64,000 nt of DNA from Circinella umbellata. Taxonomy: Eukaryota; Mucoromycota; Mucoromycetes; Mucorales; Lichtheimiaceae. Position numbers and translations under genes: made by a program. A model generated the notes under the pieces. That model did no database searches, was not told where the DNA came from, and worked only from the letters and a program-made list of their open reading frames with translations. Where the stretch lies: positions 496,001 through 560,000 of the forward strand of contig JAIWNF010000027.1 in assembly GCA_025093555.1 (NCBI GenBank), read 5' to 3'. How positions within the stretch are numbered: the stretch's first letter is position 1; each line of letters begins with the position of its first letter. Positions 26,980-37,717 of this stretch are shown here, one piece after another.

Positions 26980-28822
26980 ATGAATAAAAAACCTACTGGT
27001 ATTGATCCATCTGTTCTTCCTCCAATGCGACTCACACCATTGGCAGCATCATTCCTCAAACTCGCAGAAAGCCTTGACAGCGCCATAAGTAATCATAATT
27101 ATGATAGTACAATAAACTATATAACGTGTACCATTGATCAACTGGATATACAAGAATTGTTAATGGTTCTTCTAGATACTCGTGCGTATTCATATGTTGT
27201 GCAAGGTCAAATGGATTTGGCTATTGCCGATGCTCATATTATGATGAATTATCCCTCAATGTTACCCAATGGATACCTTCGTAAAGCCAATATTTTGAAA
27301 CTGTATGGAAAATTACAAGAAGCAATTTAAGCATATAATAATGGGTTAAGGAAAACATCACCAGAAGAAGAAAAAATAAGACTTTTATCCGTCAGCTTAA
27401 AAATGGACTCAAGGAAGCAAGAATACAAAGTAAAGAACTAGTCAATTTTATTATAGCAAGCTACCTTCTAGCAATGTGAATAATAATATTATGCCTCATT
27501 TACAGCAGAGTACAAAACAAGTATGCTTGAAAGTATCAAGGGTGTGGCTTAAAAAGGTACTGAATCATCGAGATACATGGAAAAACCTAGTAGTTGATGA
27601 TTAAAATCAAGAAACGCTCCGAGTGTTTAATACGATTCCATCTATGGAGTATATTATCGAGCAACTTTCAATCAATACCAAATCAAGCACTATTCCTATA
27701 GCATGTTTTAATTATATGAGGAACGGTTATTTGAACAAGATAAAATCGCTCAAAATAAATGGTATAAATTTGAATACATACTTAAAAAAGCGAGAGAGAT
27801 ATAATAATTATGTTTTATTTATTTGTTATTAGCAACAAACCCTGATATTCAACAAGAGCTACTGAATACAGCAACAGTGTCTATAGCATTTTGGCAAACA
27901 AGGCAAATACTTACAATTCTTAACCTTGATTTTGGAGCCAATACAAGTTTAATCAAATTAGCTTATCTAGTGATGACATGTAAAAATTTAACTAAATTAT
28001 CATTTACTACAACTCAGCCCATTGGATCAGCTAATCGGGAATTTTTCAGTGATCGGACAGCATGAAGCTTTGAGCGATATACAAATAAAAGCAAAGCTTA
28101 TTACCGGACAAGATACTGAACCGATGCTACAACAGTGTCAACAGATTCGACGACTTATAATGAGCACGTGCGACGAAACCATTTTTGATGTTATTACCAG
28201 ACAAACAGAAAACCTAGAAATATTAGGTTATAACTCTAATGATGATATCGAAGAGCTACGAACAAAGAGCAACAGCAAAAATAGAAAAGGCTTACAGAAA
28301 TTGTTTACAAATAAGGGTGGTAACTATATATCAGCTAAAAACATTCTACCACTGCTTTACAACGCTAGCCACCCTTCATGCAAAGATAGCTTCCGTAACA
28401 GAAACGGAATTGTGGAAACTAGACTTATCCAGATTTTAAATTAGATAACATAAATAGTTTGAGATTTTGGTGGAAACCTGGAATTCAACAATTTATGCTA
28501 CGAGCCATACGCAACACCATTACATTGAAAATTTTTAGAGGAGCATATCTCGCAAATGACGAAGAAGTTGTTACAGCACTCAAGGGCTTGCTCATTCTTT
28601 CAGAGATTAGATTGGGGTACATCAACGATATAGAAAGTAGATCGAGTTTATTTCTCCTCTTCGAACACTACAGATTATTTTCAGTAGCAAACAATCCCCA
28701 AGAACGAACATTGAAATATATTGATCTTTATAGAAGTGATGCAATATCGGATGATTTACTGTTAAAAATAACCACCATCAAAACTTTGCACGAGATACGT
28801 TTGAGTCTATTAACTCTTTTTA
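26980..28822 (+). pseudogene. decayed TPR/F-box/LRR gene
   Basis: The frame opens at ATG 26980 and shows the same TPR block as the gene at 1344 (FLKLAESLDSAISNHNYDS; LRKANILKLYGKLQEAI). A TAA at 27328-27330 interrupts it where the intact paralogue continues; downstream, readable AYNNGLRKT follows. A weak F-box relic is visible at ~27455-27600 (KVSRVWLKKVLNHRDTW), again with stops. LRR-like pieces follow in shifting frames (27823-28065, 28022-28444, 28459-28820). At about 28815-28822 the LRR sequence ends abruptly against a transporter exon on the other strand. Multiple stops and frame changes make it non-functional as a full protein. Confidence 0.75.
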
Positions 28823-28823
28823 C

Positions 28824-29525
28824 CAGGATATACAGCAGCTTCAAAAAACCCTTGAAAGAATCGCAATACTAGTAATTGAGAAAAGTTTTTTGCTAATGCA
28901 GTACATACAAGAATAATGCCCCAAAGAACCAAACATACGCCTAGATATTTTAACAGTGAGAAGTGCTGAATAAAATACTGATTCGGTATCTGAGTAATAT
29001 AACAATAACAATAAAAAGTAATAGTACATATTTATTCATATAAGTAACTTATATAATCATTCGACCTTATTCTTTTTACCCTTTTTCTTTGTTCTATTAC
29101 CTGAAATGCTAAATAACCAAGATAGAAAATTGAACCTAACCAACTAAACTCAAAGCCTGCGATTTTGGTATCTTCAAATAATCCAAGAACAACTAAAAAA
29201 TTTAAAGCTGTTTTATCTATATACTATTTTTGGTTAAAAAAGGATAAAATTTTAAGATGTACAAATGACCACGTAATAGTTATGACAAAAAACAACAACA
29301 ACAATAGCATATTAACATTATTTTTATACATAATTTGTATATATGTACCTGAAACAATATTATAGTAAATATAAAAGGTAGAGTCATTATATTTATCTTA
29401 CTAAGAAGCTTTTTTTCTTTGACAGTATATGAAAAGTGAATATTCTTTTCTGTATTATCGGTACAGTTATCATAATTGCTCTTATCTACAACCGTTGTAG
29501 ACTTTGTAAGATGATTTTGTTTCAT
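28824..29525 (-). pseudogene. Dal5-like MFS transporter copy A, 3'-truncated (exons 1-3 only)
   Basis: Exons 29525-29349, 29223-29101 and 28989-28824 have the same lengths or phases as exons 1-3 of the intact copies (exon 2 is 123 bases, exon 3 is 166 bases). They read YIDKTALNFLVVLGLFEDTK, WLGSIFYLGYLAFQ, IPNQYFIQHFSLLKYLG and GFFEAAVYPG. A donor (GTAAAA) follows exon 3, but exons 4-7 are absent. Instead the sequence runs into the antisense F-box pseudogene. About 155 residues with 3-4 helices remain. The remaining frame is intact, so the truncation may be fairly recent. No missing exons are found to the left. Confidence 0.8.
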
Positions 29526-30057
29526 ACGTATTGAAAAATGTCACTTTTTTTTTTGGAGAAAAAAAATAGAACTATATATAGGTAAAGAAAATTTAGTCAT
29601 TATTGTTATATTGTGATTTGTTGTTTTGGTAGATTCGTAATAAAAGAAAATATTTTTGTGGTTGGTGGCCTATTGAGCTAAAAAAGCAAAACAAAATACT
29701 TGATGCATGCGTACATTTATGTATAAAGAAAATAATCAATAAAAATAGTTAAAGTAAAAGAAGGGCGGTAAAAAAAACTTGAGCTAGAACAAAACTAAAT
29801 AAGGCATATTTTATGTATGCAAAGTTGAGATATAACTACATTGCATGATCTTGGGAACAAGCCATACATAATTAAGGGAATTTTTTTTGAAGCTAATAAC
29901 ATCAAATAACGTTTTACAGAATTTTATAATACATAAGTACGATAATAGTTATTACTGTACCAAGAAACAAAATAAAAATTATTTGGTAGTTACTACTACG
30001 TTTTCAATAATTTATTAATAATTGTTTTAGATTGATATCTACGATTTTTCTGAACAA
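29526..30057. other. spacer between MFS copies A and B
   Basis: About 530 AT-rich bases with no coding frame. It serves as promoter side of copy A and 3' flank of copy B. Confidence 0.6.
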
Positions 30058-32327
30058 CTAGGGTCGGTATAAAAACGTCATGTTTTGTTTATCCGTAAGA
30101 TCTTCTTGTTGCATATTATTAGCACTATTAATTTCTTCTATTGGTACTGTTGAATCCATGTTCTCTAATTTTAATTTTAATCGAGCTTGATTATCTCGAG
30201 TATAACTCCATCGAAGATAGAGAAACAAAATAGATGATATTAATAGACCAATCATGTAGCCAATTAATGCACTTAAGTAATGTGGACCTGTCATTATACA
30301 TTGAATATATATAAATATAGTGTTAAATTTTTAGTTAATAAGAAAAATACCATTACGTAAGTTATATTCCTTTTTTCTAAAAAAGAAAAGATAGGTAATT
30401 ACTCACTTTCATTTTCTCTCATCATCAAAGGACCTAAGAAGCTGCCCAAGCAATAAGCAAATATATAAGCTCCATTATAGAAAATCTTTTTTGTATATCC
30501 ACAGACGTTATTTGAGATCATTGTAAGACCAATTACATAACCACTTCCAACAGAAGATAAATAAAGTCCTGCAAGTTGTGGACCACCTTTTGGAAGAACT
30601 GCTAATAAAAGTATGCTAATAAAGCTGACAAAACACCCCAAGGCACCCACCAAACTATTCTCATCAAAACGGCGATTGAGATAAATAGTACATAGTAAAA
30701 TAACAATACCCGAAAATGCCAGAGGAATATTTAATAAGATTGATTCTGTATTCTGCACACACGTACAATATAAAATAATAATATTTGCAAGAGCGATTAT
30801 TAGCATTATTTATACAATAAATGATGTTATTTGTTCTACGGCTGATATAACAAAGCAACCATTTATTTTCATATATGTCAAGTTTTATAAAAACTCAAAG
30901 CTCTTTATTTATTATAGCACAAAAAGAAAAGAGTTTTAGGTTACTTACTGAAAACCCCATGGTCTTAATAATAGTCGTACTGAAAATACTAATACATCCA
31001 TGTTCCAGATTTAATAATAAAGAAATTAAAAAATAGCAATAAAGTTGTGGTTCCTTTAGTGCTTCTCGTATATGATTTACATTGACTACTTTATTTGGAA
31101 CTACTTTATTGTCACGTAATCGTTCATCCACAATAGCTATCTGTGCTGGTGTGAGCCGATACCAGCGTGACTTTGGTGTATCAGGCAAAAATAAATACGT
31201 AATAATTCCACATCCTGTCGAAACACACCCCAAAATGAGCATGCACCTGCCACACACAGACACAGACACACACACACACATATATATATATAAAAGCTAC
31301 AATGAATATATACGGTTGTAATAGTAATTATTTATACATTATATATTATATTACCATTTCCATCCACGCAGACCATAGGCACCATCCAAATTTAAGAACC
31401 CAATACCGATCAATCCACCTACCGCAAAAGCTGCTTCATTAGTCATTAACATGATGCTGAACCATATTATTTGTTCTTTTGTCCTATATAAACTACAAAA
31501 TAATATCTGTATGCCTATAAAATTTTTGTCGAGTTGTAAAAAAACAAAAAACAATAGTTATACCATGTATAAAATCAGTAACCTGGAACAGGCATCATTC
31601 ATTCATACTACGTACTACGTATTAATCAATAGCTTTATAAATTGTACACAGAAATAGGATACATCTAAGTATGACTAACATGGATAAGCAGCAGCTTCAA
31701 AAAAACCTTGAAAAAACCTCAATATAATTAACTGTTGAAAATTACTTGCTAAAGCAGTACATCCAAGATTAATTCCCCATAATATTATAAAAGTTCCCAG
31801 ATAGTTTGAAATGGAAAATTTTTGAATCAAATATTGATTAGGAATCTATTATTGCATGGTTTTTTAGACACATTTTCTTGTATACAAAAAATAGTTGAAT
31901 GTTATTATTACCTGAAATGCGAGATATCCCAAGAAAAAAATGGATGCGATCCAACTAAATTCATTTCCATTTATTCGAGTATCTTCCAATAATCCCATGA
32001 CTGCAGCAAAATTTAAAACTATTTTATCAATAAACTAGATTGAAAATTTAGAGTAAAAAAGCAGTGAGTACTATTATACGTAATAATATAATTATAGTAA
32101 CTCTATCTTTGTATTTATATTAGGTGGATATATTCTATATTTGATGCCATTTGTAATAATAATAATAAAACAACTCAGTCTGTGTATTATTTATATACCT
32201 GAAGAAAAACAATAGAGCATATAAAGGGTGCAGTTGTCCAGTTAATTTTTTTCAAAAGTCGTTTCTCTTCTAGACTGTAAACAAATTCATTTGCTGATTT
32301 TTCATCATCCTTATTATGTTCTATCAT
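30058..32327 (-). CDS. Dal5/allantoate-permease-like MFS transporter (copy B)
   Basis: Seven exons (32327-32199, 32034-31912, 31845-31680, 31514-31355, 31246-30949, 30752-30407, 30287-30058) give 483 aa. Family marks: IDKIVLNFAAVMGLLEDT in the TM1 region, FLGYLAFQIPNQYLIQKF, LRFFQGFFEAAAYP and RWYRLTPAQIAIVDERLRDN. Near the end come NNVCGYTKKIFYNGAYIFAY, RDNQARLKLK and the tail DLTDKQNMTFLYRP. The DK-x-x-LN-x-A-x-VMG and DLTDK tail features belong to the ACS/Dal5 group, which carries allantoate, ureidosuccinate, small peptides or related organic anions across the plasma membrane. The substrate here is unknown. The N-terminus is the shortest of the array. It is the most diverged of the four tandem copies, for example GCVSTGCGIITYLFL in TM5-6. 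Confidence 0.85.
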
Positions 32328-32991
32328 TATAGAATTCTAATATATATTTGTCAATGTTGTTGTTTTTGAGATCAGGTTCTTTGTTTTTTTACCCACATTG
32401 ATTGAAAATTCAATTTATACCATCACTATAAATACGTAGAATTTTATATACACATTATTTATCACAGTTTGTATTTGTATTTGTATTTGTATTTGTATTT
32501 GTATATGTGTGTGTGTGTGAGTGTGAGTGTGTGTTTTACGTATATTATTTTTGAATAGTAGTAGTATTTTACAAACATATTATTGTTAATTATTATATAT
32601 TTAAACAATATACAAACCTCTTTCGCAATATATGTTTATAGCTGACTAGCTTTATTTTTTTATGTAATAAATGTGCTGTACGTAAAAACAATTATGTCTC
32701 TTCTAAGTAAAAGAAAAAAGAATTAACCTTTTTCAAATCTCGTCCACGTTATAAATGTATGACCTTGTGAATGCTGACTCCTGAATGTATATCATGCATT
32801 AGTGCATACAGTCAATGCATCAACAAAAGTAATGCATTAATCCAATCCCTCTCACCCCCCCCCTTTTTTTCAAGTTATTATATACCAACAAGCCTTATTA
32901 TTATTACTATTATACATAGACAATTTTCAGTTTTCTTTATTATTATTACTGTATAATTTTTATTAATAAACTGGATACACTATATATAAAT
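32328..32991. other. spacer between MFS copies B and C
   Basis: About 660 bases include a TTTGTA hexanucleotide array followed by TG repeats near 32468-32535. The rest is AT-rich with a C-run near 32858. No gene is seen. Confidence 0.6.
32468..32519. repeat. TTTGTA hexamer array plus TG repeat
   Basis: Roughly six tandem TTTGTA units are followed by a TG run, about 140 bases upstream of the copy B start codon. This is a simple-sequence repeat and may vary between strains. Confidence 0.8.
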
Positions 32992-35433
32992 TTAAGGACG
33001 ATACAAAAATCGTAAATCTTGTTTATCTGTAAGATCATCCACTTGTTGATTTTTGTCAACAGTTGATGTTGTTTGTTGTTCAGAAAAAATTCTGTTTTCA
33101 GCATTCATTTGTTGACGATAGCGATTATCACGAACACATGTCCACCTTGCATACAAAAATAGAATGGCTGAAACAAGCATTGATGCCATATAAATACTCA
33201 TTCCTGTTATATAGCGTGGCGCTAGAGATAGGGTAATAAATGGGTATCGCCAAAAAATAAGTTGAGTAAATGTTATAACAGACTTGAAAAATAATAATAA
33301 AAGTAATAACTCAAGTGTTTTTTCCTTTTTTTTTAAAAAAAAAATGTATTGATTCAAGTACCTTCATGTGGAAAAATTAATAGTGGACCAGCAAAATTTC
33401 CAAGACAGAAAGCAATAAGATATGACCCATTATAAAAAACAATTTTTGTATATCCACTGACATTATTTGATATTGATGATAAGACAAGTGTAGATACTGA
33501 ACCAATATTAGCTAAAAAAATACCAATAAGCATATAAACACCTTCAGGAAGTACCGTAAGAAGGAGAACACCGATAAATGTAATACAACACATAAATGCA
33601 CCGACGTAACTATTTGAATTAAACCGACGGCTTAGATACACCGATAATAGGACAAGTAGAATTGCTGTTATTCCAGTAGGAATGTTTAATAAAATTGACT
33701 CCATATTCTTTGTGTGTGTATAGATGAATATATAATATAAAAATGACAAAAACCAAAAAATATTCTTTAATGTTATTGTTTCGATTTGATATGTTTGATA
33801 GGTTATCAGTAATTTAACTATCTGTGGTTATCTGTTGCCTATCATGTTATACAGCATTATAATATTTTTAGGATACGATGTTAAGTTGCATGAATATATA
33901 CTTACTGAAAATCCCATACTTTTAATAATTGTAGTACTGAATATAGTTACACATCCATTTATAAGATGAGTCAAAAAACTAATCCACATATAACAATAAA
34001 ACCTTGCTTCCCGTAAAGCTTCAAATATATGATTCCATTTAATTATTTCACTTTTTACAACGGTATTATCACGTATTCTATCTTCCACAATATCCATTTC
34101 AACCGTTGTCAATCTGTACCATCGTGATTTTGCTCTATCAGGTAACATTAAAAAGGTAATAACACCAACTACCATAGTGACGCTACCCAATATGATCATA
34201 CACCTATATATACATTATAAGTGTATCAGTTTGCTTACTATTAGACACAGATATGATAATATACTTTTATATTTTACATAACCATTTTTATTCTTATTCA
34301 TTATTATTATTATCATTCATACTCGTCTTTTCTTTTTCTTTTTTCGCTTTATTATTATTATATTATTGACTTTACGATGAAATACAGTTATTCTTACCAT
34401 TTCCATCCACTCAGTCCATTGATACCATTTAAGCTCAAGAAACCGAATCCAATTAATCCACCTATAGTTGTAGCAAAAGAATTGGTACTTAACATAATAC
34501 CGAATAATGTAACTTGTTCACCCCCACTACGGCGATACACCGTAGTAATCAATAATTGCAAGCCTAATACATATTATCGCAAAAAAAAAAAAATTGATGC
34601 GTTGATGCATATTTGTTGTATAAGTTACTAAAATTTGATTTGTAATATCAAAAAATTAAAATAAAAAAAGGGGCGAACATGGATAAGCGGCTGCTTCAAA
34701 AAAACCTTGTAAGAATCGAAGTATAAGTAATTGATGAAAATTTTTTGCCAATGAAGTACATGTAAGAACTGCACCCCAAAAAATTAAACATGTTCCTAAA
34801 TATTTTGATATTGAAAATCGTTGTAAAAAATATTGGTTTGGAATCTATAATAGCGTATTATAGAAAAAACAGTTTGTGTAAACATTGTTTATTACAAGAA
34901 AAAGAACAAGTCTCCAATGACACAGTAAGCATTTTACCTGAAATAATAAGTATCCAAGGTAGAATATTGCTCCTAACCAACTAAGATCTCCTGGTGTTGT
35001 ATTCGTGTCTTCATAAAGACCCATAGCAACAGAATAATTTAAAGATATTTTATCCAAATACTAAATAATCAATTCAATAATGATATTTGATCCAGGGTGA
35101 ATTCGTAAGCATTTTTATATGAAAAGTAGAGAATCATATATATTTTATATATTGAACAGAATAAAATTTCTTTATTTTTATTTTTTTCGTTCGACTTACT
35201 TGAAGAAAAGCTACTGTACATATAAATGGAATTGTTATTATATTGATTTTTCGTAAAAGTTTCTTTTCTTCTGGAGAATAGACAAATTTGGGTGTTTTTG
35301 TTTCATGATCGTTCTTATTGTCTCCCCGGTTATTATTGTTATTATTTTGGTACTCATCATTTGTTCCTACTATGAAACCAGTATCGTATTGATGTTTTTT
35401 TGTTTGGCTTTCAATTGATATGGCTTTTTTCAT
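32992..35433 (-). CDS. Dal5-like MFS transporter (copy C)
   Basis: Seven exons (35433-35200, 35060-34938, 34844-34679, 34563-34398, 34203-33906, 33707-33362, 33221-32992) give 520 aa. A polar, Asn-rich cytosolic N-terminus precedes FVYSPEEKKLLRKINIITIP. Then come YLDKISLNYSVAMGLYEDTN, WLGAIFYLGYLLFQ, FLQRFSISKYLG, RWYRLTTVEMDIVEDRIRDN and NNVSGYTKIVFYNGSYLIAF, ending DLTDKQDLRFLYRP. Twelve helices are expected. It is closest to copy D: 221 bases of exon 5 are identical between them. The exon 3 donor reads GTTCGC, a weak 5' splice site. ATG 35433 is used because the open frame upstream of it has no other ATG. The likely role is proton-coupled uptake of an organic anion or ureide; the substrate is not determined. 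Confidence 0.85.
33925..34145. repeat. 221-base block identical to 38610-38830
   Basis: Within exon 5 of copy C. Line-by-line comparison with copy D shows no mismatch over 221 bases, including third codon positions, while flanks on both sides differ. This suggests gene conversion or recent sequence exchange. Confidence 0.85.
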
Positions 35434-37717
35434 TAGATTGTTCTCTGCGGTTATAAATAACAAAGTAATGCAGCAAAGAAAAAGAAGGGTTGTTCAATAC
35501 ACAGTAACCTTTATGTTATATATAACGTATTGAATTATTTATTTTTTTGGTAGAGAGCCGGGGCTCATTTTTATTTAACGAATAAATAAGAGGTCATTAC
35601 TGAGAAACTCGTATTGGTTTATGCACAACTTATTTATATATATAATCTCAGATGACGATAAATACTAATGATTAAAAACATGATGTCCCTGAAGCAACCC
35701 CGCCCTATACATGCAAAGTATATATATATATATATTATGTTTTTATACGTGGCTCTATTTTTTTTCTATGCACAGAAGAGTATTAAAATAAGTGGCGTTC
35801 CAAGAAGATGAAAAGGCCGAAATTGTTTTCCTCTCCTTGAAAAAATCCCTGATTTTTTTTTTTCGAACAGTACAAAAAAAAACTAATCTCCCTAAAAAAA
35901 AGCATCATCAAATGCATAAAAAAAATAGACTTTATTTCAATAAAAGTATGAATAGGAATAATAATATCAGAGGGTCCCATATATATAGGTTAAGATTTAT
36001 GTTTATTCAAGTGAAATATTAATATGACTGCTGGTACCTATGAGCATTTGTTACTTTTTTTTATTTGAGGTTCTTTATGGAGTAGGATAGTATTCATAAA
36101 AAGAAAAGTAAGGTATTGGTGTTTTAACTGAAAAAAAGTCCTCTCTACGTAGTGGGGGGGAAAGTCAAAACTAGTGGAAGAAGAAAGCGAAGCGAGGAAA
36201 AAAAAAAAGGGGGGGGGGAAGAAGACTGGATGTTTCTTGAGAGGAGGGGTTGTGAAATTCAAGGCAACTAAGGGATAGAGTCTGTTGCCCGTATTACATG
36301 AAGAAAAGAAGCCCCGGTTTCTCTTTTCTTTGTAATTTAGCTAATGTTAAGCCAAATTCGGGACTTGGTAACTGATTCAACATAATGTCTAATGGTTGCA
36401 TTTCATGGAGTTGTATGAGAATAGTGTTAAATAGCGTTTCTAACACGTTGAGTACAGTGGTAAAAACAGTGGACAGGAGATACAGTGTTCCTTTTTGGCG
36501 GCTGAAGCGCCACAGCTGTAGGTCTCTAGTGGCTATGATAATAGCCAATGCATAAACCACTTTACTAATTGATGCCTGTCACTCGGGAAAAACTGGTGCA
36601 TAGAGTACTAGATCGATTATACGTCTTTTATGAAAGTATGAAATTGTCTTTCGTTTGGGTGATGCATGTGTTGTACGTTCATCACTTTTGTTTCGTTCAA
36701 TGTTTTTAGTAAACTGGGTCTTTCGCAGATTGATTATTTTTTTTTTCAATTCGTTGTAAAGCTGGTAAAATGGGCTATATGATCTAAGATCTGTTTACTG
36801 TTTATTGCGCTTTTTATCCATAGAAAAAGACTATTCAATGGATTGACTCATAGTAATTATTGGTACGTAGATTCTGGAGTCTGGTAACGGATTTGAGTTG
36901 TAAGATACGAGCTCTTGAGCTCATAGATGGTGGAACTACCATTAACATAGGTGCAATTGCTGTAAAAGGTCTAGACCAGTTGTGATTAAATGTCATTTCA
37001 AAGCAACTTTTTTATGCATTATGTAGCTGTATCATGTGGCTGCATTATGTAGCTGTTTTTCTTTTTACTTTTTTTGGTTCAAAGAAAGTACTGTGATTGC
37101 AAGGTCATAGTCCAGAACAGGTCAAATAAAAGCATGGGAAGTAATAAGGGTTGATAAAAGACCAATGTCATACGTATTGATAAATACTCTTTTGTCTTGG
37201 GAGCACCAAGTTGCTTTACTAGATCGTTGATTAACAAATTGGTTTAAGTTACTACGTATATAGATCATTATTCTTTACTGAAAAATAAAAACAGGCTACA
37301 GCTTACCAAGAGCATGGTTAGAGACACAAAGTAGCTCAAGAATAGATGATGCTAAATTTAAGTTTTTGTTGATGTCAATACTTTTTATGTACGTAGCAAT
37401 CAGCACACATTGTCATTTTAATGTATATATATAATACATCGTTAGCTTTTACTATTAAGTAAATTTTTTTTATTGTTTTGAGTATGAATTCAAGTCTGTG
37501 AAATATGTTTTAAAATAGAAAGTACGTTTAAAAAAAAGTTCTTGGTATACTCTTGAATATATGGAAATATAACTCGACGTTTTAGTTATAGATATGTAAT
37601 AATAAATATATACTCGTTACAAATAATAATAATAATTGGGAGGGGGAAGGCATAAGTGGATATATTTTTATGCTATAAAAAAAGATGAGTTATAGTCATC
37701 AGTAAAAATTACTTCTA
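35434..37717. other. 2.3-kb spacer between MFS copies C and D, with unclassified block
   Basis: The first ~600 bases (35434-36020) resemble the upstream flank of copy D and are its promoter paralogue. From about 36240 to 37300 the composition is more complex and less AT-rich than the neighbouring spacers. An open frame at 36294-36560 (-) reads RDLQLWRFSRQKGTLYLL and MQPLDIMLNQLPSPEFGL. I recognise no family. It may be a decayed mobile element or gene relic. The last ~130 bases resemble the 3' flank of copy E. Confidence 0.45.
35792..35830. promoter_or_regulatory. conserved upstream block of MFS copy C
   Basis: GTGGCGTTCCAAGAAGAT followed by GCCGAAATTGT occurs here and again at about 40331-40369 upstream of copy D, each 270-360 bases before the start codon. 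Flanking spacer is less conserved, so the block may be a shared control element or simply the remnant of the duplication. Confidence 0.35.

Noticed and set aside
32468..32519. Tandem hexamers considered as a CRISPR-like or telomere-like array
   Set aside because: Units are contiguous without spacers and the motif is not telomeric; simple microsatellite in a eukaryotic spacer.
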